A DNA stretch of 64,000 bases from Jongsikchunia kroppenstedtii DSM 45133 (GCF_000380485.1 NZ_AQYG01000044.1:124001-188000); one strand, 5' to 3'; shown: positions 1 to 8,875, numbered from the stretch's first letter. Numbers and translations: made by a program. Notes: generated by a model from the letters alone, not told the origin.

Positions 1-99
1 GCGCTCGAAGAACCGCGCCTGGGGCTGCGGGTCGGCCAGCGGCCCGGTCAGCGCTGCTTCGGTGGCGGCATCGGGGGTTGTCACGCGTCGTGCTCCCAT
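1..99 (-). CDS. Partial gene, N-terminus only
   Basis: A reverse-strand reading frame runs off the left edge of the window without a stop. It can open at ATG 99 or GTG 84 and gives at most 33 residues, starting MGARRVTTPDAATEAAL and reaching FFER at the edge. Nothing in this short piece identifies a family. It is divergent from fprB and shares a 172 bp intergenic region with it, so the two may share regulation. It could also be a chance frame; only sequence to the left would decide. Confidence 0.4.
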   Translation of the reverse strand, partial: MGARRVTTPDAATEAALTGPLADPQPQARFFER

Positions 100-271
100 C
101 GGTTCGGTGTCGGTGCACGCGGCGTCCGCTTCGTGCCCCCACGCGGGGTCCTCATCGTGCTTCAAGCTAGGCATACGTCCAGGTCCGACCCACCTTAGGG
201 GGGTGTCGAACCTAGGGTAAATTGGCGGCAGGTTGGTAACACGTTCACTTCTGTAAGAGGTCAGTACTCGT

Positions 272-1945
272 ATGCCGCACGTCATCACACAGCCCTGCTG
301 CAACGACGCGAGTTGTATCAGCGTCTGCCCGGTCAACTGTATCCACCCGACGCCGGACGAGCCGGATTTCGCCACGGCGGAGATGCTCTACATCGACCCG
401 GATACCTGCATCGACTGCGGCGCGTGCATCGACGAGTGCCCGGTGGAGGCGATTTTCCCGGACGACAACCTGAACGATGACACCGAGCGCTACCTGCAGA
501 TCAACGCCGACTACTACACAGATCATGACGTGTCGGGCGGGCTGGTGCCGCCCCGCAAGGCCAAGCCGCTGCCTGCCGATCAGCAGCTGTCGGTCGCCAT
601 CGTCGGTGCAGGCCCGGCCGCTTTCTACGCCGCCGAGGAGCTCGTCAAGCACAATGCCGTCACCGTCGACATGTTCGACCGGCTGCCGACGCCGTACGGG
701 CTGGTGCGCGCCGGTGTCGCGCCGGACCACGTCTCCACCAAGGGTGTCGAGGCCACGTATGCCACGACCGCCAACAAGCGGAACTTCAACTACCTGCTCA
801 ACGTCACCGTCGGCGAGCACATCACCCCGGCCGAGCTGACCGAGCGGTACGGCGCGGTGGTGTACGCGGTGGGTGCGCCGACCGATAAGCACCTGGGTGT
901 CGAGGGTGAGGATCTGCCGGGGTCGATCTCGGCGACCGCGTTCGTCGCCTGGTACAACGGTCACCCCGATTACGTCGATTTCGATGTCGACCTCTCCGGC
1001 GAGCGTGCGGTCGTGGTGGGTAACGGCAACGTCGCTCTCGACGTGGCCCGGATCCTGCTCGATGATCCGGACAAGCTCGCCAAGACCGATATCGCCGATC
1101 ACGCGTTGGAGAAGCTGCGCGCGAGCAATATCCGTGAGGTCGCGATCCTGGGCCGCCGCGGGATCGCGCAGGCCGCGTTCACCATCGGCGAATTCCTGGC
1201 GATGGGCGACCTGCCCGGCGTGGACGTGATCATCGATCCTGCCGAACTGGTCCTCGATAACCAGTCGCAGAGCGCAGAGGACTCCGGGACGCTGGATTCG
1301 TCGATCTCGACCCGCCTGCGCATCGCCCGCGACTTCGCCGGCCGTGCGGCGACCGACGGCAACAAGCGGGTGGTGTTCCGGTTCCTGGTGTCGCCGACCG
1401 CGATCGCGGGTGACGGCAAGGCGGAGTCGATCACCCTGGTGCGCAACGAGTTCGTCGAGGCCGAGGGCCGCGTCGGGATCGCCGCCACCGACGAGACCGA
1501 GACCCTGGAGACCGGGCTGGTGATGCGGGCGGTCGGCTACAAGGGTGTGCCGGTCGCCGAGGGTGTGCCGTTCGATGAGGTGCGCGGGGTGATCCCGAAC
1601 GAGGGCGGCCGCGTGCTCGACGCCGCCGACGGGCAGAAGGTGCCGGGCCTGTACGTGACCGGTTGGATCAAGCGGGGTGCCACCGGTGGCATCGGCCGGA
1701 ACCGCCAGTGCGGCGAGGAGACCGCGCACGCGGTGATCGAGGACTTCATCGAGGGCGTGACCCCGACCCCGTCGGGCAGTCGCGACGATGTTGTCGACCT
1801 TGTGACGGGTCGCGGCGCGAACGTCATCGATGGTGCCGGCTGGAAGAACATCGACGCCGCTGAGAAGGCCGCCGGCAAGGAAGCCGGTCGTCGTCGGGTC
1901 AAGTTCGTGAAGATCTCCGACATGGAAGCCGCAGCTCAGGGCTGA
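272..1945 (+). CDS. fprB: FprB-type ferredoxin/ferredoxin-NADP reductase fusion
   Basis: 557-residue two-domain flavoprotein that should pass electrons between NADPH and ferredoxin-type carriers in the cytoplasm. Residues 1-65 are a bacterial ferredoxin with cysteines 9, 10, 15, 19 and 23 and a full CxxCxxCxxxCP set at 46-56, a 7Fe or 8Fe pattern. An FAD-binding GAGPAA lies at about 112-117, and an NADP site (GNGNVALD) follows in the middle of the reductase domain. Length and architecture match M. tuberculosis FprB (about 575 residues). An AGAGG at 256-260 precedes the ATG at a rather long spacing of 11. The two P450s and the 3Fe-4S ferredoxin of this window would be natural clients, which is inference. 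Confidence 0.93.
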   Translation: MPHVITQPCCNDASCISVCPVNCIHPTPDEPDFATAEMLYIDPDTCIDCGACIDECPVEAIFPDDNLNDDTERYLQINADYYTDHDVSGGLVPPRKAKPLPADQQLSVAIVGAGPAAFYAAEELVKHNAVTVDMFDRLPTPYGLVRAGVAPDHVSTKGVEATYATTANKRNFNYLLNVTVGEHITPAELTERYGAVVYAVGAPTDKHLGVEGEDLPGSISATAFVAWYNGHPDYVDFDVDLSGERAVVVGNGNVALDVARILLDDPDKLAKTDIADHALEKLRASNIREVAILGRRGIAQAAFTIGEFLAMGDLPGVDVIIDPAELVLDNQSQSAEDSGTLDSSISTRLRIARDFAGRAATDGNKRVVFRFLVSPTAIAGDGKAESITLVRNEFVEAEGRVGIAATDETETLETGLVMRAVGYKGVPVAEGVPFDEVRGVIPNEGGRVLDAADGQKVPGLYVTGWIKRGATGGIGRNRQCGEETAHAVIEDFIEGVTPTPSGSRDDVVDLVTGRGANVIDGAGWKNIDAAEKAAGKEAGRRRVKFVKISDMEAAAQG

Positions 1946-1961
1946 CTTCCGGCCGCAAAAC

Positions 1962-1975
1962 TGAAACACGTTCTA
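1962..1975. promoter_or_regulatory. KstR-like operator
   Basis: The 14 bases TGAAACACGTTCTA fit the published KstR consensus TnnAACnnGTTnnA at every fixed position. KstR is the TetR repressor of cholesterol catabolism in mycobacteria and rhodococci. The site lies 17 bp after the fprB stop and 73 bp before the LLM oxidoreductase start, so that gene would be the target. One match in 64 kb could be chance. Confidence 0.5.
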
Positions 1976-1985
1976 GACGAATCGT

Positions 1986-2021
1986 GAACACCTGACTAGA
2001 CTCCTGTCTGGTCAGGTGTTC
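1986..2021. promoter_or_regulatory. Large palindrome, probable TetR operator or hairpin
   Basis: Two 16-base arms (1986-2001 and 2006-2021) are complementary apart from one T/G pair and flank the loop TCCT. An outer 8 bp pair, CTAGACGA at 1973-1980 and TCGTCTAG at 2022-2029, encloses it with a 5-base bulge. The core GACTAGAC-N4-GTCTGGTC at 1994-2013 closely resembles the palindrome at 42942-42961 upstream of a TetR gene. It can act as a DNA operator for the LLM gene, as the fprB terminator, or both. No T-tract follows. Confidence 0.6.
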
Positions 2022-2047
2022 TCGTCTAGTGCGGTTATGAGGCTTGC

Positions 2048-2896
2048 ATGGAATTCGGAATCGTCCAGTTCACCAGCGATCGAGGTCTGGCGCCGTACAA
2101 GGTGGCGCGGCTCGTCGAGGAAGCCGGCTTCGCGTCGTACTTCGTGCCCGAGCACAGCCATATCCCCACCAAGCGCGAGGCGGCCCATCCGGGCACCGGC
2201 GACTCGTCGCTTCCGGACGATCGGTACCTGCGCACGCTGGACCCGTGGGTGTCGCTCGGCGGTGCTGCCGCGGTCACCGAACGGATCCGGCTGGCCACCG
2301 CCGTGGCATTGCCGGTCCAGTCCGACCCGCTGACACTGGCGAAACAGCTTGCGACCCTTGATCACCTGTCGGCCGGACGGCTCACGCTGGGGGTCGGCTT
2401 CGGCTGGAACCTCGACGAGCTGGCCGATCACGGGGTGCCGCCGAAGCGTCGGCGCACCATGCTGCGCGAGTATCTCGAGGCGATGACCGCGCTGTGGCGC
2501 GACGAGGTCGCCGAGTACGACGGCGAGTTCGTGAAGTTCGGGCCGAGCTGGTCGTGGCCGAAGACGGTGCAGCAGCCGCGGCCGCCGATCCTCGTCGGCG
2601 CGGGCGGCACCGAGAAGAACTTCACCTGGATCGCCAAGAATGCCGACGGCTGGATCTCGACGCCCCGCGATACCGGCGTCGAGGACAGCGTCGTGGAGCT
2701 GCAACGCATTTGGCGCGACCACGGCCGCGACGGCGACCCACACGTCACGCTACTCGACGGGCGTCCCGACGCCGAACGCCTCGCCCGCTGGAAGGAACTC
2801 GGCGTCTCGGAGGTCCTCTACGGTCTGCCGGACGACGACGAGGACGTGGCCCGCGGATACCTGGCGAAGCTCGCCGGCAAGCTCGGCCTGTCCTGA
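2048..2896 (+). CDS. LLM-class F420-dependent oxidoreductase
   Basis: 282-residue luciferase-like TIM-barrel protein of the Rv2161c-like (TIGR03619) group. Family features visible are the N-terminal strand (MEFGIVQFTS), the segment EEAGFASYFVPEH, the SDPLTLAKQLATLD block and GRLTLGVGFGWN in the middle. Members use coenzyme F420 (some FMN) for hydride transfer; the substrate cannot be read from sequence. A TGAGG ends 5 bases before ATG 2048. The gene stands alone between a KstR-like box with a large palindrome upstream and a hairpin downstream. The shared palindrome suggests co-regulation with the CYP51/aldehyde dehydrogenase locus at 41-49 kb. Confidence 0.85.
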   Translation: MEFGIVQFTSDRGLAPYKVARLVEEAGFASYFVPEHSHIPTKREAAHPGTGDSSLPDDRYLRTLDPWVSLGGAAAVTERIRLATAVALPVQSDPLTLAKQLATLDHLSAGRLTLGVGFGWNLDELADHGVPPKRRRTMLREYLEAMTALWRDEVAEYDGEFVKFGPSWSWPKTVQQPRPPILVGAGGTEKNFTWIAKNADGWISTPRDTGVEDSVVELQRIWRDHGRDGDPHVTLLDGRPDAERLARWKELGVSEVLYGLPDDDEDVARGYLAKLAGKLGLS

Positions 2897-2902
2897 GTTG
2901 CG

Positions 2903-2920
2903 ACTGACGTCATCGTCAGT
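2903..2920. terminator. Bidirectional hairpin between convergent genes
   Basis: Perfect 7 bp arms (ACTGACG and CGTCAGT) with loop TCAT lie 6 bp after the LLM gene stop and in front of the end of the convergent mce operon. There is no T-tract, as is common in GC-rich actinobacteria. The remaining 113 bases to 3033 show no gene. Confidence 0.5.
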
Positions 2921-3033
2921 TCAGCTGTGCGCGACCGCATTCGATGACCGCGTCCGCGTTGCGGCCCGGCGGTGCGTCGAGCCGGACCTTGGCGATGTCG
3001 GCCCCGGTCTGGGGGCTGTGGGGCCAGCGGGAA

Positions 3034-3738
3034 TCAGTTGCCGGCCGGTGCGCCGCTGTTCGTTCCGCCATTGCCGAGCATCGCCCCGATGCCGCCGACG
3101 TTGGTGATGAGCCAGTTGTGGTTGCGGTCGATCGTGACGCTGTAGGTCGCGGTCGACTGCACGCCGTCGGGTGCCTGGGTGTTCTTGGTGACGACGTTGA
3201 CGAAGGTGTCCACGACATAGACGCCACCGGACTCCGACCGGACCTTGGCACTGATGGGAGTCGACGTCGACGACCACTGCAGCGGTGCGATGATCTGCTG
3301 CATGGACGTGGCGGCCTGGGTGAGCCGGTTGGCCAGCTCCGGGCTGGTTCCCTTGGTCAGGCGGGCTTGCCAGTCGTTGATCTTCTGATAGTCCATCTGG
3401 GCCGCGCCGACCGCGTAGTCGGTGGCGACCTGTTCGGCGTGCGCGTTGCCGGCGGCCGTGGACTTCATCGCGTCGAGCTGGTCGGACTTGTCGACCCACA
3501 TCCAGATGGACACTGCCGCAACGGCGATCAGAGCGACCGCGAGGGCGGCGGCGGCCATCGTCTTCAGGCTGATCTGGTAGTCGCCGACCTTGCGTCCGGA
3601 GTCGGCGATGCGCCGCGTGGCGCGTTCTTTACTCGACGTTTTGGTGTCGCCGGCGTCCGCGTGAGCGACCGGGGCGGCCTCCACACCGGTGTCGTCGGTG
3701 GTGGGTGTGTCGGCGGAAGTGTCTGTCGTGACGGCCAT
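3034..3738 (-). CDS. Mce-associated membrane protein
   Basis: 234 residues: a Ser/Thr/Asp-rich cytoplasmic N-terminus of about 58 residues, one transmembrane helix at about 60-81 (LAVALIAVAAVSIWMW), then an extracytoplasmic alpha/beta domain of the Mas/Mce-associated type. In mycobacteria such proteins stabilise Mce transporters. I chose ATG 3738 because AAGGAG sits 6 bases upstream; an in-frame ATG at 3804 would add 22 residues but has no ribosome binding site. It is last in the operon, 94 bp after mceF. No sequence motif beyond topology supports a specific role. Confidence 0.75.
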   Translation of the reverse strand: MAVTTDTSADTPTTDDTGVEAAPVAHADAGDTKTSSKERATRRIADSGRKVGDYQISLKTMAAAALAVALIAVAAVSIWMWVDKSDQLDAMKSTAAGNAHAEQVATDYAVGAAQMDYQKINDWQARLTKGTSPELANRLTQAATSMQQIIAPLQWSSTSTPISAKVRSESGGVYVVDTFVNVVTKNTQAPDGVQSTATYSVTIDRNHNWLITNVGGIGAMLGNGGTNSGAPAGN

Positions 3739-3832
3739 GTCGGGCTCCTTTGCCTCTGTCGGTGTCGGGTCTGGGAGGGGATCGGGGTTGTCGTTGCGGT
3801 TCATGCATTCATCGGGATCGCATGGCGGCTCG

Positions 3833-4789
3833 CTAGGGGTGGGCGCTCAGGTGGATGGTGACGGCGTCGCCGGTGGATGTCGCGGCCATGGCGCGGTCGA
3901 GCAGGGTCCCGAGGTTGATCGTGCTCAGGGCCTGCGCGCCGGCCATGGCGGCGGGAAGGGTATCGACGGCCAGGACTTTGATGTCCGAGCCCGAGCGGTC
4001 GAGGAAGGCCTGCAGGTTGTTCAACAGGGGGCCGGTGCCCTTTGAGAGCGCATCGGGTAATGGGGATATCAGGGTTGTCGATACGGCTGTGGTCATTGTG
4101 TTGTTGAACCCTTTGCTGAATTCCAGGATGTGGACGGCGGCACCGGACAGCCCACGAGGGAGGAAAGAACTGTCGAGTAGCATTCGTTGCGCGTTCTTCA
4201 GCACGTCGGTCATGGATCCCGATGTGCTGTCGAGCATGGCCGCGGTGAGGGCCGACGCTCGCTGGATCGTTCCGATGGTCTCGGTGCCGTCGGGCAGCGA
4301 GGTGTTCAGTTCGGCCATAATCGACTGAATCTGTTTGGAGTTCAGCTGATTGAGAAGTCGGGTGAATCGTGCGGATAGCTCACTGATCGTGGTCGGGACC
4401 GTCACCCGACTGGAATCGATGCGATCGTTGTTCGCGAGGTATGGGCCCGCGGTACCGCTGGGAAGCACCGAGATGTATGTCTCGCCGAGAGCGGACAGAT
4501 TGTCGACGCGGAACGTGCTGTCGACCGGGAGTCGATACTTGCTCTGGTACTTCAGGTCGACGCGAACCGCCTGGGAGTCCGGATGGATAGCGGTGACCTC
4601 GCCGATGTCGATGCCGCGCAACAGGATATGCGAGCCCACCACCAGCCCGTTGGTATCGGTGACCATCATCGACGCATTCCGCGTCTTCTGGAACGGATGT
4701 ACGGGCAGGCCCAGTGCCACCATGTACACCAGTGCCACAACGGATGTCACGAGCATCGCGGCGATCGAGAGCGCGGTTTTGGTGTTCAT
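3833..4789 (-). CDS. mceF: MceF, Mce-family cell-envelope lipid transport protein
   Basis: 318 residues. An N-terminal signal-anchor helix (about 5-25) is followed by the MCE/MlaD domain (about 35-115, with the GLVVGSHILLRGIDIGEVTAI segment typical of the domain start) and a long helical Mce C-terminal region. In Mce systems six such proteins form a tube that ferries hydrophobic substrates across the periplasm to the YrbE permease. ATG 4789 overlaps the mceE stop as ATGA, which fixes the start; a longer frame beginning further upstream would run inside mceE. It is the last of six mce genes, the usual place of MceF. Confidence 0.88.
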   Translation of the reverse strand: MNTKTALSIAAMLVTSVVALVYMVALGLPVHPFQKTRNASMMVTDTNGLVVGSHILLRGIDIGEVTAIHPDSQAVRVDLKYQSKYRLPVDSTFRVDNLSALGETYISVLPSGTAGPYLANNDRIDSSRVTVPTTISELSARFTRLLNQLNSKQIQSIMAELNTSLPDGTETIGTIQRASALTAAMLDSTSGSMTDVLKNAQRMLLDSSFLPRGLSGAAVHILEFSKGFNNTMTTAVSTTLISPLPDALSKGTGPLLNNLQAFLDRSGSDIKVLAVDTLPAAMAGAQALSTINLGTLLDRAMAATSTGDAVTIHLSAHP

Positions 4790-5790
4790 CGGGCCGCACC
4801 CAGCATCCGGAGAATGTTCTGCAGGTCGTTCAGCTGCTGGCCGTTCGGTGTCGTGACGGAGGTGACGTCGACCGATGGCCGGGCCGCGAACGGGATGATG
4901 ATGTTGTGCAGGAAGCCTGCGATGCGGTCGCTGTCGTTCCATACGTCGAGCCCGACTCCGCGGCCTGTGGCAATGGTTGTGGCGACGGAGTCGAGCATGG
5001 GCACCATCCAGTTGCCGCCTTCGAAGATGCTGCCGACCGAGGGCAGCAGCGTGCCGATGTGGGCAATGATGTCCTTGGGGAACAGTTTCCAGAAGACCAT
5101 GCCCTGGTCGGAGAGCATCAGCGAGATCTGGCTGGTGCGGTCGTTGATGGCAGAGCCGGTGCGGATCATGCCGCCGAGGAACGCGTCGATCGAGTCGGTG
5201 TTGATCGACAGGTTCTGCAGGTCCTTGGACACTGTCGATGCGAGTCCGTGCAGATCGGTGAGATTCGGCATCACGGTGTTGATCTTGCGGATGGTGTTCT
5301 CGACCCTCTGGATGTTGCCGCCGTTGACGAAGTTCGCCAGCACGGCGAGGGTGTCCTCGAGTTGTGGTGGGGAGGTCGTCTGGTTGATCGGAATCCGCCC
5401 GCCGGCAGGAAGGTCCGCGGCGGTCTCGGATGTCGCCCTCTCATTCAGGGCGATGTAGGTGTCGCCGAGTACGGTGTCCTGCCGGATTTCGGCGGTGGTG
5501 GTCGAGGGAATGTTCGTGCCGTTCTTGATGCGGACCGAGACGTCGACCGCCGCCGGCGTCGTGCGAACACTCTTGACCTCACCTACCCGTAACCCGTTGA
5601 GCATGACATTCGCGTCGCCGGGGAGGTTCAGCGCGCTGGCGAACGTGATCGTCAGGTTGTATCCGGAGCCGACGCTCGCCCCGGGTTGTGGCAGATCATT
5701 GGGCCCCAGTGAGCACGCCGAGAGGGAGACGGTGGCGGCGAGTGTGGTGACGGCTACCCCGATGGCGCGGACTCGGTTGTATCGCATCAT
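4786..5790 (-). CDS. mceE: MceE lipoprotein of the Mce transporter
   Basis: 334 residues with a lipoprotein signal: basic start, hydrophobic stretch and lipobox LSAC with Cys26, followed by the MCE domain and the helical C-terminal region. Being the lipidated member and fifth in order matches MceE (LprN-type) of mycobacterial operons. Tandem ATG codons at 5790 and 5787 overlap the mceD stop, and its own stop overlaps mceF, so translation is probably coupled. The mature protein should be anchored in the outer leaflet of the plasma membrane as part of the substrate tunnel. Confidence 0.9.
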   Translation of the reverse strand: MMRYNRVRAIGVAVTTLAATVSLSACSLGPNDLPQPGASVGSGYNLTITFASALNLPGDANVMLNGLRVGEVKSVRTTPAAVDVSVRIKNGTNIPSTTTAEIRQDTVLGDTYIALNERATSETAADLPAGGRIPINQTTSPPQLEDTLAVLANFVNGGNIQRVENTIRKINTVMPNLTDLHGLASTVSKDLQNLSINTDSIDAFLGGMIRTGSAINDRTSQISLMLSDQGMVFWKLFPKDIIAHIGTLLPSVGSIFEGGNWMVPMLDSVATTIATGRGVGLDVWNDSDRIAGFLHNIIIPFAARPSVDVTSVTTPNGQQLNDLQNILRMLGAAR

Positions 5791-6863
5791 TTTTGACCTG
5801 CCAGTACCCAGTCGAGCACGCCGAGGTCGGCGATCCGGGCGTTGCCGCCCGCGACCGCGCAGCTGTGCGGCGAGACCCGGTTGAGCGACGCGCACAGCGC
5901 CGCGGGCTCGGGCGAGCGGACCTGGACCTGCGGGGGTCGGACCTGTATCGACGGGGCGGAGGCGCCACGGCGAATCGCCGTCGTCACCATTGGGATCCCG
6001 GACAAGAGATTCTTGATCTCGCCGGATTGGCTGGCGGCCATGTGCAATCCGACCGACACATACCCGAGCATCGTGTTGATGTCGTCGCCGTAGTTCGTCT
6101 GCACGTCATACAGATCCGCGAGGAGCGGTCCGATGCCGCCGATGAACGCGGTGACGCCGTCCCACAGGCCGTGGGCGCCGACGGCGAGATCCTCTGGGAG
6201 TACGCCCAAGGTCTGCTTGAGCGTGCTCCAATTGTCGAGTGTGGTGGCGCTCAGCGGCGCGAAATCGTTGATGATGGAACCGATGTCGGACACCAGGTGA
6301 TCGGGGTTGGCCATCGCGCGTGAGGCGGTCAGCATCAGATCGTTGACGCTGGTGCCCTTTCCGCGGAGCGAATCGGTCAGCCCGGCGATCGCCGTGGTGA
6401 TCGAATCGGTCTGTACCGGCGAGACGGCGTCGATGAAGTCGGCAGCCGATCCGGTGATCGCGGACAGGCTCTTTGGAGTCATGCTGTTGGCCAGCGAGAT
6501 GCAGCTGCCGGCCGTGAGTCGCGGGCCGCCGTCGTAGTTGCCGACCAGTTCCAGCGTCCGGTCGGTCAGCAGCGTCTTGGACCGGGTGACGGCCTTGACA
6601 TCGGCCGGATAACGGCGGTCGCCGGTGAGTTCGAACGATACCCGCACGTGGTCACCCGCCGGCTTGATCGATCCCACGGTGCCGACGCGATATCCCATCT
6701 GCGTCACCGGGTTTCCGGAGTAGAGGCCGATCGAATCGGGCAGGTCGGCGCAGAACCCCGCCTGCTTTTTGGTGCCGATGCCGGTGAAGACCGTCGTCAG
6801 CGCGATGATGGCGGCAATGACGGTGAGTATCACCACCGCCAGCCAGATCCTGCGTTTGATCAT
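5787..6863 (-). CDS. mceD: MceD, Mce-family lipid transport protein
   Basis: 358 residues: one N-terminal membrane anchor (about 7-27), an MCE domain at about 38-115 including the MGYRVGTVGSI segment, and a long C-terminal helical part. It starts 3 bp after the mceC stop and overlaps mceE. Only two cysteines are visible in the MCE region (GFCADL and GSCISL), a possible disulfide. The fourth position in a YrbE-YrbE-A-B-C-D-E-F operon is the basis for the letter; sequence alone does not separate MceC from MceD. Confidence 0.85.
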   Translation of the reverse strand: MIKRRIWLAVVILTVIAAIIALTTVFTGIGTKKQAGFCADLPDSIGLYSGNPVTQMGYRVGTVGSIKPAGDHVRVSFELTGDRRYPADVKAVTRSKTLLTDRTLELVGNYDGGPRLTAGSCISLANSMTPKSLSAITGSAADFIDAVSPVQTDSITTAIAGLTDSLRGKGTSVNDLMLTASRAMANPDHLVSDIGSIINDFAPLSATTLDNWSTLKQTLGVLPEDLAVGAHGLWDGVTAFIGGIGPLLADLYDVQTNYGDDINTMLGYVSVGLHMAASQSGEIKNLLSGIPMVTTAIRRGASAPSIQVRPPQVQVRSPEPAALCASLNRVSPHSCAVAGGNARIADLGVLDWVLAGQK

Positions 6864-6866
6864 TGA

Positions 6867-7877
6867 TCAGCACGCCTTTCCGGGGACGGGCACACACACG
6901 TCCGTCGCGAGAACGACGTTCTGCTGTACCTGTTTCATGCCGTCGGGGCCGATCACACCTTTGAGCGCACCCAGGATCTGTGTCAGCTGGCCGATGACCG
7001 GGCTGACCCGGCCTTCAAGATCGTGGAATCCGTTGCGCAGGATGGTGACTGCGGTCTTCACCCGCGCGCGATTGTCGTAGTAGTACCAGCTGACCGGTCC
7101 GAGGCGGGTCAGCACGTCGCCGAGGAGGGTGTAGGTCTCGTTGAAGCCGGCCCAGGTCGCGTTGTAGCGCGTGAGCACGATCTCGATCTTCTTGATCAAC
7201 GCGAACACGAACTCGCGGTTCTTGTTGAACGTGTTCAGATATTCCTGCGCCAGATCCAGGGTGGTGGTGACCTGCTGTCGCTGGCGGTCCATGATCCGGG
7301 CGATGCTGTCGAGCCCCGACACCATCGAGCTGATGGCGGCGGTGTTGCCGGACAGGCCGGCCGCCACCTGCTTGATGTTGGCGTCGAGTTCCTGGCCGCT
7401 GACCTGATCGGTGACGCGCGGGACCTGCTGCAGGATATCTGCGATGGAGTAGGGGACCGTCACCCGCGACATCGGAATCACGGTGTTGCCCAACGCGTTC
7501 TGCCCCGCCGGCAGGACGGTCACGTAGTAGCCGCCGACTGCCGTCAACATCCGCACCTCGATACGGCTCTCGTCACCGACGAAGACATCGTCGTTGAGCC
7601 GGGCCCGCACCTCGACATTGTCGGGACGCAGCGTGAGCCCGGTGACCTTGCCGACGTGGATGCCGGCGACCCGCACGTCGTCGCCGACCTTGATGGCTTC
7701 GACGTCGTTGGTGGTGAAGCGGATGGTCTGCTGGTGCAGCGGATGGGCGTACAGCAGCACGGTCACGGCGACCACGAGGGCGGTGACGACGAGCGCGATG
7801 ATGCCGACGCGGAATTCGTTCGACCATGCCCCCCGCACCCGGCGGCCCAGGGAACGCAGCGTGGCTACGGGTTGCAT
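6867..7877 (-). CDS. mceC: MceC, Mce-family lipid transport protein
   Basis: 336 residues from ATG 7877 (MQPVATLRSL), overlapping the end of mceB by 13 bp. A basic N-terminus precedes the transmembrane anchor (IIALVVTALVVAVTVLLY) and the MCE domain with VGDDVRVAGIHVGKVTGL. The middle is strongly helical and the protein ends in a short tail with two cysteines (CVPVPGKAC), seen in several Mce proteins. An in-frame upstream start would extend into mceB and is less likely. Part of the extracytoplasmic MceA-F ring/tunnel. Confidence 0.86.
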   Translation of the reverse strand: MQPVATLRSLGRRVRGAWSNEFRVGIIALVVTALVVAVTVLLYAHPLHQQTIRFTTNDVEAIKVGDDVRVAGIHVGKVTGLTLRPDNVEVRARLNDDVFVGDESRIEVRMLTAVGGYYVTVLPAGQNALGNTVIPMSRVTVPYSIADILQQVPRVTDQVSGQELDANIKQVAAGLSGNTAAISSMVSGLDSIARIMDRQRQQVTTTLDLAQEYLNTFNKNREFVFALIKKIEIVLTRYNATWAGFNETYTLLGDVLTRLGPVSWYYYDNRARVKTAVTILRNGFHDLEGRVSPVIGQLTQILGALKGVIGPDGMKQVQQNVVLATDVCVPVPGKAC

Positions 7878-8875
7878 ACGACCACCCCGGTTCCGCCCAG
7901 CAGCATGGTGACGTCGTCCGGGAGACGCGCGGCGCCGTGCGAACACTTATAGGTGCTCGGCGCGCCGATGGTCAGTTGCGGCGACTGCAGGATCCCGAAC
8001 GTGGCGGGCAGCAGCCGTAGCGACGTCGCGAAATCATTGACCGAGCCGAAGACGTGCGCCAGCCAGGCGTTGACGTCGAGGTCGCCGCGGAACCCGAGAT
8101 TCTTGATGATGGAGTCGACGGGCCGCATGAACATCGGACCCTGGATCGAGGTCTTGGTGAATTCGTCGAGCACGTCGATCGCGTTGTCCACGGGCAGCTC
8201 GATATCGTGCAGGACCTGAATGACGTTGTCGGACTTGCCGCCGAGACTGTCGGAGATGCGGGCGAGATTGTCGACCAAGGTGGAGATCACCTGTTCCCGG
8301 TTGTGGACGTAGTCACCCAGCTTCTGGATGCTGTCGAGCATCGGCGCCAGGCCGGACCCGTCGCCCTGCAGCAGGGTGATCGCGTTCTGACTGATGGTGT
8401 TGATCTGGTCGGTGTTCAGCGTGACCAATACTGGTTGCAGCCCGTTGAAGAGCTGGGTGATGTCGAAAGACGGTGTCGTGTGCTGTATATCGACGTGACG
8501 CACGGGGACACCGCCGGCAGCGGTGACCATGTCGACGTAGCGGATTCCGGTGAGGTTCTGATACTTGACTGCGAGTTCGGTGCGGTCGGTGACCGGGTGT
8601 GCGCGGTCCGCGGTAAAGGTCACCCGCGCGAGTGCCTGGTCACCCTGGCGAATCGTCTTGATCGACGTGATCTTTCCGACCTGCACGCCGCGCACCCGGA
8701 CATCGCCGCGGGCACTCAGTCCGGAGACGTCGGAGAAATCGGCGGTGTAGGTGGTGGTCTTGCGGTTCACCGGATTGACCGCCGCGTTCATGATGACGAT
8801 CAGGAGTATCGCCGAGATCGCGGCGGCGACAACGAGCTTGGCCAACGCCCACAGGGATGACTTGGTGATCCGCAT
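7865..8875 (-). CDS. mceB: MceB, Mce-family lipid transport protein
   Basis: 336 residues with an N-terminal anchor helix (LVVAAAISAILLIVIM), an MCE domain starting around residue 38 with SARGDVRVRGVQVGKITSI, and the helical Mce tail. ATG 8875 shares its first base with the TGA stop of mceA (TGATG), so the two are translationally coupled. Two cysteines near the C-terminus (YKCSH and VVVCNP) could form a disulfide. Second Mce gene of the operon, hence the B letter. Confidence 0.87.
   Translation of the reverse strand: MRITKSSLWALAKLVVAAAISAILLIVIMNAAVNPVNRKTTTYTADFSDVSGLSARGDVRVRGVQVGKITSIKTIRQGDQALARVTFTADRAHPVTDRTELAVKYQNLTGIRYVDMVTAAGGVPVRHVDIQHTTPSFDITQLFNGLQPVLVTLNTDQINTISQNAITLLQGDGSGLAPMLDSIQKLGDYVHNREQVISTLVDNLARISDSLGGKSDNVIQVLHDIELPVDNAIDVLDEFTKTSIQGPMFMRPVDSIIKNLGFRGDLDVNAWLAHVFGSVNDFATSLRLLPATFGILQSPQLTIGAPSTYKCSHGAARLPDDVTMLLGGTGVVVCNP

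Noticed and set aside
245-1969. A 574-codon open frame on the minus strand opposite fprB
   Set aside because: It mirrors fprB almost exactly, is full of Arg, Asp, Gly and Val as expected for antisense of GC-rich codons, and shows no domain. Long antisense frames occur opposite most genes here.
2921-3033. Possible small gene after the mce operon
   Set aside because: Frames exist on both strands, but none has a ribosome binding site or family sequence; the segment lies beyond the hairpin and is probably untranslated.
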